Below are positions 57,101 through 64,000 of a stretch of DNA of 64,000 nucleotides, one piece after another (positions within the stretch are counted from its first letter, which is position 1; every line of letters begins with the position of its first letter). The stretch is from Protea cynaroides. Lineage: Eukaryota; Streptophyta; Magnoliopsida; Proteales; Proteaceae. Location of the stretch: positions 40,543,758 through 40,607,757 of the forward strand of contig CM053266.1 of the NCBI GenBank assembly GCA_028583415.1, written 5' to 3'. The position numbers and the translations under genes are program-made. Under the pieces are notes generated by a model. That model was not told the origin of the DNA. It searched no databases and was given only the letters and a program-made list of their open reading frames with translations.

Positions 57101-60100
57101 CGAGCAGATGGCTTAAACTCTTTTTGAGGCTTTTTTCAGTCTTTTCTTTTGCTTGACCAGTAACATCAGGGAAAGAAAGCCTTAGTAAAAGACTAAAAGG
57201 TGACAAGAACAAAAAACTAAACAAACAGGAGAGTAGGTTCGAAGATAAAAAAAAACTTCGCTTGCCCTTAAGGTGGTCCAGTGCATTCCAAGGGGAAGAC
57301 GGGGAGGGAGCACTGATCTACTTAACTACTGTTCATCGCAGCATCAATTTTACAAAATTATAGGTCTCGAAGGTCGGATTAGCATCCTCCCTTTCTAGGA
57401 GGCGACTCTGAATGGTGTTACACTATCCCCCCTGACCAATCAATTTGCTGGGTTGGGACCGGAAGCAAGCTGAGATCTTCCAGTCTGCCTGTGTAGGAGC
57501 AGCTCAGACAAAGAAGAGTCTCTTTTTTTTTTTTTTAGAGGCATGATTATGAAACTGATGTTTGTAAAGCATTTTTTTTAGTCGAGTCGGACTGAATGCG
57601 CCATACGTAAAGGGGGCTGCTTCCTGGTTTCTGAAGATTTGGTAGCATTGGGTGGAGCCCGCCTGTTCTTTTGGAGGGTTTCCTTGTTGCAGCATGGCGC
57701 TCTTGCTTTCTTGTAGCGTGTCTCGCTGCTCCCATTAAGCAAAGCAGGTCCTTGCTAAGGCTTGTTGCATCATCATTTAGTGTACAATATCATGCAGCCT
57801 GGGATGGGTGGGCCTTGGACATATAAATATTTTTTCAGGGCCAGAATGCTGTTGTTTTTGAGGGCAGTTGACTGGGCTGGGTCTCAGCCAAGGGATGACA
57901 TATTGTTGCAATGAGCTGTGGTTGGCCTAGGCCAATTCCACTCCATGTGTCATCATTCAAACTCCTTTTTGATGAAAATACCCTGCTTGTCCAAAACTAA
58001 AAGAGGCACATTTTTAGAAATTGAAAAGCCTTAAATATTTTACATTTCTCAACAAAATTTGTATTGTGTGTGTTACTGGGCTAGGATCCTCTGCTAATGC
58101 TGGTTTCCTGCTCATGTTTTGCTAATGCATCTAAAATCATAGAAAGTCATATAGAGACATGGGCTAATAACACCAGATTCCATGTGTGTATTCTTTTTTA
58201 TGCCTTTCTAAGGCATTAGTAAACATTAGAAGGAACCAGCACTAGCAGAGGGTTTGTTTTCCTGTTGTTGACTATATGAGAAACTTCCTTTGTGAATTAC
58301 AAATCTTTAAATAGATAACTCATCCAAGTTACTGTTCAGCCTGAATAATCTATAAATTAGACATATCAATAAATAGCTTTTCTATATTTTGCATACAGGC
58401 ACAATCAGAAATTTCATCGAGGGAAATACACTCAATTGATCTTGATCCATCTTGTCCATATCAATTAGCATTCCATCTTGCTGATGGTTGGTAGGTTTCG
58501 GAAATTGATCATTTTCCACATAATGTTTTTTCTTGTAAAGTCCTTGTTGCTTTGTGTCATGGATACTTCAAGTTGATCATGCTTCTGCTATTAATTAGTC
58601 AGATTTATGAATGATCTGTTATATTCCTTTACTGTCACATGTCATAAACGGGCAGGTATGTGGATTCGTTTTGTAAAGTTTCCACCTCAAAAGTTCAAAC
58701 TGGTAGATGGAGGCATTCCCAGGTGCATAAGGGTGCTGTAGACTATTTGGTATTCGGTGTGGGACTAAACTCCCAACACATTTTATACATTATATTATAT
58801 AACTTTACTCAAGCCTTCTTATGCCGAGAGTAGTTCTAGACAAGAATGGCTTTGATTTTAATGTTATTGTTCTACTGTATAGCAATTATACTCTGGGAGG
58901 AATGTTCCACATACTTATTTTCAAGGAAACAAGTAATATTTTGTGCCAAAGCCATTTGTCAAGTGGGATAAGCACCAACTTCAAAACTTGGCTTATGCCA
59001 TCTGCATATAACAATGCTTAGTATCCATGGGTGGTAGTAAACAATATATTCAAGCTTTTCAAAACTGTACTGTTTCTCCATGACCTTTTTGTGTTTGTTT
59101 GTTCCTAGTGAAGAGCTGAACTCAAAGTGGAATGGTGGCCTTTTTGAGAAACTGAGCATGTTTAATTGCTTATGGATTTTATCGACCAGAGATTTCATAA
59201 TCTGCTTCTTCTTATTATTGTGAACTCTTATGGTCATGCTCTAACAAAGTTTCCAGTTTTCATCATGTTGAAAGAAACATGAGCTACTATTCTGTCCCCC
59301 CCCTTCTCCCCCTCTTTTGGTGCCAATTATCTGGAGCTTCACTTTCAGTATCTGTTTGGCCTGTTGTCTGCAAAAGTGTAAATTGTCTAAATGACATTGT
59401 TGGGAGTGGTTGTCTTTTATTTTATGTTAAAGTATTCTTCAGAGCGTTCATCGCTTTCTCAACAACAATATTCAAGTTGAACCTCTGGAAGCTTCGTTGA
59501 TCTGAAAACTATACTAAAATGTAAAGCACCAAAGAAATTCTCCTTGCTTGATCTGTATAAACTGAGATCTTTTGCTTTGTCATATACGATATGTCATGGC
59601 ACTTATGTGTTTGTCTACTTTCTTTGTTGGATGGAATCGTAGATGTTGTTTTAATGGTCCAAGTTAATACTTTCATATTTAAAAATCTTTAGTAGAAGAT
59701 GAATGCTTCTACTTTTCTTATTATTGGAGTGAGATTTGCTTATTGTAAACCTTTTTTGTTTGTGTAGGTCAGGTGTTCTAGATACCAATACTTTTCAAGT
59801 TACTCACATGCATTGCCCACCTCCTGCTTGGTTGTGAGTAAAAGTTGGGACAACTTTTTGATATCATGCAGAATATCATTAGTTCATTACTATTTTTTCT
59901 CATGCCCCTAGTTATCGTTCTCTCTGTTGACTTTATGGATTGTTAGGAATGGAGCAGACATATCATCCAGTTATTCATACTTGAGAAAACCATCATGGCT
60001 ACCAACATGCTCGGTAGGATTGGTTCTTCTCCCCCCCCCCCCCCCCCCCCGTCCTTTTAACAGTCATTGGATGTATCTGGTCTCTACAACATTATTGCCC

Positions 60101-62667
60101 AGCTAGTGATATATGAATTTCCTTTTCTGTGATCTTTTCACTGAAATAGGATTGAAGGAAATAGTGAGTGCTTATCTGGTTGATCTCTTTGTTCTGTGAA
60201 AATATGTACAACTTAATGTCTTTTATCAAGAGGATGAGCTTTGGTGTGACGGTAAGGTTGTCATATTCTAACCTGATGGTCATAGGTTCGAAACACGGAA
60301 ACAACCTCTCTGCGTTGAGGGGGTAAGGTTGCGTACATTCTGCCCCTCCCAGACCCTGCAATAGCGGGGTGACATTATGCTATTTAGATCACCAGCTTTA
60401 CTATATCAAGAAAGGTCATGGAAAGTAGACTTAGGTCCTGATAATATCTATTACGACATGGCTCATCAGTAGGTGGTGTTAAAGTTTTTTTCGGTGTGAT
60501 GATGTTTCATTTGAGAGGTTCATGTTGAACATCTTTTGAAAATAGAAGCTGTATGTACTAAGAATCTTCATTTATTCAGAATGAGTTGTGGCCTTCTATT
60601 GATTAGATTGATTTAATTCCTTATCTGTTATCTTTTGAGTCTCTAGTTTCTTGTCCTAGCTTTCTCAAATCTCAATCACTCTCTCCCAAAATTTCAATTA
60701 CAGCCATAAGCTTGATTCAGTTATTACTGATTTACTGTGCAGCTCGGAATATCTCTCCTTCTCATAAATGGGTAGATGGTGCTTTGCCTCCATTATTGTG
60801 GACCACTTTCTTAATTTTACTTATCCTCTTGAATGACATAGTTAACCAGGATAAGACGTTATCTCCCTTGTTTTTCTAATTTCAATAGGGTACCCTCTGT
60901 CATAAAGCTTTCCTTGTATTCATATTTCTCAGTACCTACTTAAATTTGGAAAGCCTAACTCCCAACTCCTAAGCTGGTGTTCTCTACATCATCCTCATTT
61001 TCTAATCTCTGAAATTAGCTTGTTCCCCTCTGCTCTCATTTTCCTTTGTTAAGATTTTTGGATCTCGAGGTCCAAAAGTAATTCGGCCTTGACCACTTTG
61101 TGTTCACCCGTGTTTCAATATACCCAAAGGATCAATCATTGAAATCATTTGCAATCCCTCCATATTTTTATAAGTAATGACTGTCTTCTCCTTTATAATA
61201 CCTCAAGACTTCAGAGACCATTATTATGACATGCCATCAAAATTAGCTGGTTACAAGAAATGCATAAAAATTTTATATTAAACCACAGAGACAACAAATC
61301 TGCTTGCATAAACAGTATGATGTTCTGAAAATGACACCCATGCTGTTTTTTGCAGCTTTTGAAAGAAGAGGAACTGGAGAATTTTCGACGATTAGAAGCT
61401 TAGATAATCCGTACTTATTGTACCCGATTGGTGGTGTTCTTTTGGATTCATTAGTTTCAAAGGGAGTTTGTTGGAGGAGAGATATCCCTAGGGATGATTG
61501 CACAAGAACAATGTGATGGAATACAAATTGTCCAATTGAGTACTCGTAGAAAGCTTCATATGCAAATGGCTGTTTTATAATAAGAAGCTTCCTTTTGTAA
61601 TTAGGAGATCACTTGTTGTCAGAATTTATAAGCATACTATCCAATGCTAGCTTGAGTGTGTTTGTCTTTTCTAAAATAAATTATTTATTCTGGTGCAGAT
61701 ATATGCAGTTGGGTCATCCTCTGATAATGGGGTTCACCTTTTAGATTTCTATCCAGGCCCTGACTCAGCTTGCCATGTGGATTTCAAGTGAGGAAGCCTG
61801 ATCCATATTTATAAACCTATTTTGCATGGATGCCTTTTTTCCCTAGTGCAAATATTAATACTTGCAGTAGTTCATAGTTTGAAACATATAACACAATCTT
61901 GGACTGCCTTGATTCTACCACTTTTCTTTCTTTTCTTAATTCTTCTCCTCATCAGAAAGGGGAAAATATGATTCTTTCTTGGCATTTGAATTTACTGTAT
62001 GTTGTTTATATTTCCTTGCTTTTTTAGCATGCTGCCGTGTCTGTTATTAATACTGAAAGTTGCTTGTACTCCTCTTTTTCCTTCTCCTTGCCAGGGAGGA
62101 TACACAAAGCATTTCTGAGGAAAAAAAGCAGAAAAGTCGAAACAAATTTGTTCCCTTATCAGAAGGTGTTACTGCTTGTGCTGCTCACCCAATCAATTCT
62201 ACCATCATAGCTGGAACGAAGGTTTGTCTAGTAAAAATTAATCCATTTCTATTCCCCGCGAGAAAATAGATGGTATATGGAGGCATTTGATCTTCTCAAG
62301 AAATTAGAGTGTTTTAGTTATTTCATTAAAATAATCAGCAAATATCTCATGTATTTTTTCATAAATTATCTAAACTTCTCACCTGCTAGCAAAAGAACAT
62401 ATTAGTAGAAGCTAAGAATTCAGTTCTTCGTAGTAACCAATCTTTATTAAATATGCAGAATCCTTTTTAAATATGCAGAATTCTGAATGTGTTAAGAAAT
62501 AATTTTGAAGATTAACTAGAGTTTTAATGATTGTTTGGTTTCAGCAATCCTCTTTGTTGGTGATCTCCCAAAGGCACCAGTGTCATCCTAATGATGGGTA
62601 CCCTTTAGTAGCTGTTGAGGAGTTTGAACACTTGCAAATTTTTCAGCAGGCATTACAGGGTGTGTGA
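21136..62667 (+). CDS. WD40-repeat (beta-propeller) protein, 17 exons, large TE-filled introns
   Basis: Exons: 21136-21194, 21307-21403, 21732-21784, 22762-22795, 25096-25186, 34041-34129, 37793-37867, 38266-38357, 45931-46060, 46617-46706, 48814-48879, 58399-58490, 59768-59833, 59947-60013, 61699-61787, 62095-62221 and 62545-62667. All phases agree and total 1440 nt (479 residues). The N-terminus (MDKFVFPRSASSDG, then RRRRWWRSIAELDG) precedes propeller strands: GIYLASVTKSGCLTIHDFET (about 82-101), LDVIRWNPSNQDEVACTSMQ, then LLASDVYGSINIWDRR and FGASKHGIIYAWDLRGG with clear WD dipeptides (about 197-262), then YQLAFHLADGWSGVLD and YAVGSSSDNGVHLLDF. Proteins of this type act as scaffolds; no partner can be inferred. 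Length resembles plant single-copy WD40 proteins of about 480 residues. Introns 5, 8 and 11 are 8.9, 7.6 and 9.5 kb and consist largely of transposons. Exons 1-4 are duplicated upstream at 11856-13727. The stop follows ILQ-type end HLQIFQQALQGV. Confidence 0.85.
22900..23489. mobile_element. Mutator-type MITE, copy B
   Basis: Same insertion as 13820-14447, flanked by TATTTGTTA (22891-22899) and TGTTTGTTA (23490-23498). Lies in intron 4 just after exon 4. Confidence 0.78.
23530..24150. repeat. GTATCG-rich degenerate repeat region, copy B
   Basis: Counterpart of 14470-15090; for example AGATGTATCGGTTTGTATCG occurs as a local tandem near 23857-23905. Within intron 4 of the WD40 gene. Confidence 0.55.
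26017..29457 (+). mobile_element. Large solo LTR (3.4 kb), Gypsy-like
   Basis: Starts TGTAATACCCCATAC and ends GGTTTGGGGTCGTTACA, with a perfect 5-bp TSD TGAGG on both sides (26012-26016 and 29458-29462). TG...CA ends with TGTAA/TTACA inversion and the TAATACCCC start are typical of plant Gypsy LTRs. No second LTR and no gag-pol lies nearby, so it is best read as the product of LTR-LTR recombination. Inside, near 28310-28740, short repeats recur (CCCATAG, GAGGTCCC...CCACCTGAG twice). ORFs inside are short. It fills part of WD40 intron 5. Confidence 0.8.
30368..30684 (+). repeat. 5' LTR of the non-autonomous retrotransposon
   Basis: 317 bp. It contains a TATA-type box (TTATAAATAAAGG, near 30590) that would drive LTR transcription, followed by a TCTCTCC-rich stretch. 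Confidence 0.88.
30685..30703 (+). promoter_or_regulatory. Primer-binding site (initiator tRNA-Met type)
   Basis: TGGTATCAGAGCAGGTGCC directly abuts the 5' LTR. TGGTATCAGAGC is complementary to the 3' end of plant initiator tRNA-Met, the usual primer of Copia elements. Confidence 0.85.
32094..32232. repeat. Minisatellite in the retrotransposon interior
   Basis: A unit of about 46 bp, core GTGATGCAACCTCTACTACC with a GCAGCC...ACTACAGTTGCA flank, repeats about three times and then decays. Confidence 0.75.
32491..32501 (+). promoter_or_regulatory. Polypurine tract
   Basis: TTGAGGGGGAG immediately before the 3' LTR, where plus-strand DNA synthesis is primed. Confidence 0.8.
32502..32819 (+). 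repeat. 3' LTR of the non-autonomous retrotransposon
   Basis: 318 bp, about 95-96% identical to the 5' LTR by eye. Differences are mostly transitions such as GCAATTAGG versus GTAATTAAG. Confidence 0.88.
32820..34040. other. Remainder of WD40 intron 5
   Basis: AT-rich with a short GATC/GGATTGGCC-rich patch near 33540-33660. No gene or bounded element found. Confidence 0.4.
34454..34815. repeat. Apparently perfect 181-bp tandem duplication in WD40 intron 6
   Basis: TAGGATTTGCAATATTCCAC... at 34454 restarts at 34635. I found no mismatch between the two copies. Confidence 0.9.
35615..35965 (-). CDS. Possible captured gene fragment, Arg-rich N-terminus
   Basis: 116-residue open frame with a true ATG. 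The N-terminus MITARLRPALYRFRL is basic and free of acids, resembling an organelle-targeting presequence. A hydrophobic stretch follows (PVIIAVVLDAIAEAPLTILF). The tail runs into the poly-pyrimidine tandem repeat, so the 3' part is unlikely to be original. Family not recognised; probably a passenger of the Mutator-like element. Confidence 0.35.
   Translation of the reverse strand: MITARLRPALYRFRLVSFGRLTSWLSSQPHRYRKSSVSPVIIAVVLDAIAEAPLTILFFPVRYMSAAVHRARHPQLGDYIHSAVSELLLLPFIQKVCGLPYFTISSVQSLRFAGGR
36107..36472 (+). CDS. Possible captured exon, 121 open codons without an initial ATG
   Basis: Open from just after a TAA at 36104 to the TGA at 36470-36472. The later part (ALGIWLDLDNSTDKRK, SMEIAAAAFGAAWNNEYAQE, FFAHALRGNARNGLRK) has balanced composition and reads like a helical domain. 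The internal Met (SMEIAAA) could start a short product. Parent gene not recognised. Lies on the opposite strand from the fragment at 35615, so the element looks like a composite. Confidence 0.35.
   Translation, partial: CQASEPDLGNPNNCRTTFDSGQTHRLSEGIDSFYSLCSKDWGAPITALGIWLDLDNSTDKRKTISDWAASMEIAAAAFGAAWNNEYAQEFFAHALRGNARNGLRKLKIKEFFYCGDRRENT
37868..39785. other. WD40 intron 7 and left part of intron 8
   Basis: Besides exon 8 (38266-38357) it contains a CT microsatellite (39413-39432) and AT-rich unique sequence. No other feature seen. Confidence 0.5.
40060..40520. repeat. About 159-bp repeat, nearly three copies, inside the giant LTR
   Basis: CCTCTTCAAAGTGGACGT recurs at intervals of about 159 bp (near 40170, 40329, 40490), each time inside a longer similar block that includes CGATTCAAG and GGGTCCCATGCA. 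Confidence 0.8.
40710..41185. repeat. AT and GAGA microsatellites with two ACCGAACATATA hairpins
   Basis: A TATA-rich stretch (40710-40806) followed by long GAGA/GGAAGG runs. ACCGAACATATA...TATGTTCGGT palindromes occur at about 40893-40920 and 41034-41068. Confidence 0.85.
42360..42960. repeat. Degenerate 50-60 bp repeats (GAACCGTTGGAT family)
   Basis: Words such as AATCCGAACCGTTGGATG and GGTTAGATTATGATCTTGA recur roughly every 50-60 bases with heavy divergence. Confidence 0.65.
43586..44472. repeat. 22-bp satellite array, about 40 units
   Basis: Unit ACTCCCTGAGAGTACAAACC plus two bases, drifting to ACTCCCCGAGAGT in the right third. Each unit contains the imperfect inverted pair ACTC...GAGT, so a transcript would form many small stems. 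Lies inside the giant LTR. Confidence 0.95.
44475..44630. repeat. About 50-bp tandem repeat, three units
   Basis: Unit core TCTATCTTGAAGTCGTGCTT followed by GCGAGCACGCACC and CTTGCGAGGC. Confidence 0.85.
44632..44895. repeat. 21-bp array related to the 22-bp satellite, about 12 units
   Basis: Unit ACTCCCCGAGAGCCACACYC. It shares ACTCCCxGAGAG with the larger array but has GCCACAC in place of GTACAAA, so one array probably gave rise to the other. Confidence 0.9.
46828..47232. mobile_element. Candidate Mutator-type MITE in WD40 intron 10
   Basis: Left end GGGAATTTTACTCTCGTCTC and right end complementary to GGAAAATTACCCTGATCTCC, both followed by CCCTT(C/T)TCAAAA, form an inverted pair of about 40 bp. 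Flanking ATTTTTTGA and AATTTTTTT are an imperfect 9-bp match in a T-run, so the TSD is weak. Confidence 0.5.
47233..48813. other. Rest of WD40 intron 10, with a 56-bp tandem repeat
   Basis: Mostly featureless AT-rich sequence. It has a TTC microsatellite (47502-47522) and a 56-bp direct repeat, ATATAAACAGCTCYTACTTG at 48605 and again at 48661. Confidence 0.6.
49713..50126 (-). CDS. Small GRF-type zinc-finger protein with C-terminal membrane segment
   Basis: 137 residues from a true ATG. Residues 8-48 form a GRF finger: CECGKGRMILQTSRT, then NPGRKFYTCP and a SFIWVDQ strand. The usual fourth ligand (Cys two residues before the first Phe of the FFxW-like motif) is absent; His40 lies one residue further upstream and may substitute. 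Residues 67-98 are four copies of an eight-residue repeat (SEGSQHIQ, SEGIEHIR, SEGSQHFR, SDGIQQIR), encoded by a 24-bp DNA repeat at 49848-49943. Residues about 111-132 are a hydrophobic helix (YGIVIFVAIWLLILTCYVV) near the C-terminus, suggesting a tail-anchored protein. GRF fingers bind single-stranded DNA in some proteins; the role here is unknown. It lies about 200 bases after the transposase stop, inside the Harbinger element. Confidence 0.65.
   Translation of the reverse strand: MADCDIPMCECGKGRMILQTSRTQKNPGRKFYTCPIKEDHEKSFIWVDQYKGTAGFKHKSAQPYCLSEGSQHIQSEGIEHIRSEGSQHFRSDGIQQIRHEIVLHQSVLYPIYGIVIFVAIWLLILTCYVVYIATMKY
50331..51692 (-). pseudogene. Harbinger DDE transposase (DDE_Tnp_4 type) with one nonsense codon
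   Basis: Exons 51692-51222, 51136-50911 and 50821-50331 join in phase to 395 residues. An N-terminal HTH-like region (VFINLCNLMKHRGWLQDS) leads to a TGA at codon 80 (51455-51453), after which the same frame continues YVKVDEQLAMFVQSL. The catalytic triad is visible as AIDGTHVDAS (Asp164), SANDCRVLADA (Asp214) and NVIERSFGVLK (Glu288), with the family segments YVVDSGYSS and YRGAGREPRTAKELFNHRHS between. The start is the ATG of MRGFEDMDW. Transposase cuts at the terminal inverted repeats, acting with the Myb-like ORF1 protein. The TGA would truncate the protein before the catalytic domain; otherwise the gene is intact, implying recent loss. Confidence 0.88.
52138..53133 (-). pseudogene. Harbinger ORF1, Myb/SANT-like DNA-binding protein with one nonsense codon
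   Basis: Exons 53133-52804 and 52719-52138, about 303 residues. The Myb/SANT-like domain is at residues about 10-105: VKWNKLEVDTYVDILVEEV, TFNKDGWNNIKNKMEKALG, LKQLRNTLNKLRSEYGSFGK, then HDPAIWGRHIQ. After the intron, ENPGWAKFRKNGLP is followed by TAG at codon 125 (52677-52675) and the same frame continues YRELQVIFGDSYATGEFA through an acidic linker and a helical tail (ITQCLAALNTIPGLDK, ending KLWAIESIP). Harbinger ORF1 proteins carry the transposase into the nucleus and to the element ends. Only the nonsense codon breaks it. Confidence 0.85.
53200..55770. other. Non-coding 5' region of the Harbinger element
   Basis: Long AT-rich leader upstream of ORF1 on the minus strand. The last few hundred bases (55270-55760) are GC-richer and may include the element's promoter. 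No supported ORF. Confidence 0.4.
56760..57745. other. GC-richer block, possible organellar (mitochondrial) DNA insertion
   Basis: This part of WD40 intron 11 is clearly richer in G and C than its flanks and has a different texture (for example GGGAAGACGGGGAGGGAGCAC, GGTTGGGACCGGAAGCAAGC), reminiscent of plant mitochondrial intergenic DNA. No organellar gene is recognisable and the edges are not sharp, so this is a guess from composition. Confidence 0.3.
60031..60050. repeat. Poly-C run of 20
   Basis: Uninterrupted C run eighteen bases after exon 14 of the WD40 gene. The exact length may be a sequencing artefact. Confidence 0.85.
60232..60404 (+). mobile_element. Au-type SINE
   Basis: tRNA-derived head with a box-A-like GGTGTGACGGTAAGG and box B GGTTCGAAAC, then the Au-family body GGTAAGGTTGCGTACATTCT and CCTCCCAGACCCTGCA followed by AGCGGGGT. 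The direct repeat ATCAAGA flanks it (60225-60231 and 60405-60411). The 3' end lacks the usual GGGTACGCC tail, so it is slightly truncated or diverged. Lies in WD40 intron 14. Confidence 0.85.
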
Positions 62668-64000
62668 ACCTTTTGGAATAGATATATTTGCAGAAATGGC
62701 AGGCGTCTGTGGGACATCACTTCCAAGAAAAGTTTCATTCAGGTTGATTGTTTTCGAACAGGTAATCCACACAAGCAATTCTGATTTGGACGGTCACTAT
62801 TCCTTCACTTTGTTTATGAATACTGTTATGAAATTTTGTAGTTCCTAAAGAAGTACAGGGATATGGTATCATGTAACTGGAGATGAGTCTTATTCCAAAC
62901 TCAATTTGTTCATATTTTCTGACTGTTCGAATAAAAGCCTCTGTATATATTTTGCATAATTTGATTGCAGCCAAATTAATATTTGAACCATTTTTGTGAG
63001 ATTCTTTTCCTGTTCATCCATTACACATTCTATATGTAAGCAGGCCAATTTATGACCTGAATTCATTGCATGGATGTGTTCTGCATGGTGCTTGATTCTG
63101 CAATAATTTGCATTATTTCAGCCAATAAAAAAAAAACCATCTTTTAAGTGATAACTTGGATGACTTTGTGTACTATTTCTTGGTCAAAATCAGGTTAATA
63201 TGCTTTTAACCTGTTAATGGTAACTGAAGTTGTAAGATAGTTTAAATTAAAAAAAAAATGTTACAGCAGATGAAGCTTGCCATACGATGTAACAATTGAA
63301 GGCTCACAGACGTGTGCTGCCTAGGCTGCTAGCTATGAAGTGCAGGTATTTAATGATGAACCTGTAGTTGTAAGCATAAAAAATAAAAAATAAATGAAAA
63401 TTGGTAAAATAGAGTGAAAAAAGAGAACCTGTAGTTGTCCTGTGCTACAAAGTGCAGGGTATTTAATGATGAGAACAAAGTCTAACAATGAAAGGCTTCA
63501 GAATAATACTATACATCTGACACTACTTGCAGCTTAGCAAAGGTTCTCTTCTTGGTTTTGTAGGGAATAGAGTGAAAATTGGTAAAATTAATTTCATTTG
63601 GTAGAAGCATTTACTACAAGGATGGAAAATGAAATGAGTAACACCGTGAAAAGTTCCATTGTGAATTTAGGCTAACCTATTGACCCAATTGGCATTGTTT
63701 AATTAAAATACTTTAATGGTCTTAAGTCATGAACCAGCTCTATGCTATTGCACCCCACACGCTTTGTGCTCATTGCCATCCGGCAAATGATGTCCTCAGC
63801 TCCATACCCATAGCCACCGGTTTTCCATCTCGCGAGCTAGCTCTGAAGTAGTCCTCTTTAAAAAATCGGATCTCTTGTGTTTACGCAAGCAGAGCAAACT
63901 GATTGGGTTGCTGGTCGCCAAGGAGCTCTGTCATGCAGAGCTTCTTCATGAACCGTCAATATGGACCATACGGTGCCATGAAGGAGAAACTGCAACCATG
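62668..64000. other. 3' flank of the WD40 gene
   Basis: AT-rich downstream sequence with a partial direct repeat (CCTGTAGTTGT near 63361 and 63428, each beside GTGCAGG...TATTTAATGATGA). The last 250 bases are GC-richer and might begin another element or gene, but no frame is convincing on either strand. Confidence 0.4.

Noticed and set aside
60232..60404. tRNA gene
   Set aside because: Box A and box B are present, but the sequence continues into the Au SINE body and cannot fold as a full tRNA.

Overview
The window is nuclear DNA from a flowering plant. Genes are split by GT/AG introns, intergenic DNA is AT-rich, and the mobile elements are plant types: an Au-type SINE, Harbinger, Mutator-like and hAT elements, an LTR element primed by initiator tRNA-Met, and very large Gypsy-style LTRs. 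I could not settle the species. All exon models below were assembled by eye from reading frames, splice sites and intron phase; none was checked against transcripts or a database.

Layout. (1) 29-3952, + strand: the last six visible exons of a 2-oxoglutarate/Fe(II) dioxygenase. (2) 5736-24668: a tandem duplication of a 9-10 kb unit (copy A 5736-15644, copy B 15814-24668). Each copy carries a small unrecognised gene with two LxLxL (EAR-type) motifs, a decayed relative of it, and the promoter side plus exons 1-4 of a WD40 gene. In copy B two EAR-type modules are fused in frame in one ORF. (3) 21136-62667, + strand: the full WD40 gene, 17 exons encoding 479 residues over about 41.5 kb. Its coding sequence is only 1440 nt; the introns hold a 3.4 kb and a 5.9 kb solo LTR, a 2.45 kb non-coding LTR retrotransposon, a 2.1 kb Mutator-like element with gene-like inserts, a 6.6 kb Harbinger element with three ORFs, a SINE and MITEs. 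(4) 62668-64000: downstream sequence with no supported gene.

Most elements are bounded by terminal structure plus target-site duplications (TSDs) read directly from the sequence: TGAGG and ATCGG for the two solo LTRs, ATTTT for the LTR retrotransposon, TAA for Harbinger, 9-bp repeats for the Mutator-like elements and 8-bp repeats for the hAT elements. Because copies A and B are alignable, several insertions can be ordered relative to the duplication by their empty sites.

The most interesting items are the EAR-module family and its in-frame fusion at a CTGATC microhomology, the duplication of a complete set of 5' exons of the WD40 gene, a Harbinger element whose transposase and Myb-like ORF each carry a single nonsense codon explainable by C-to-T change, a GRF-zinc-finger/membrane protein inside that element, and two Mutator-like elements that appear to have captured gene pieces.
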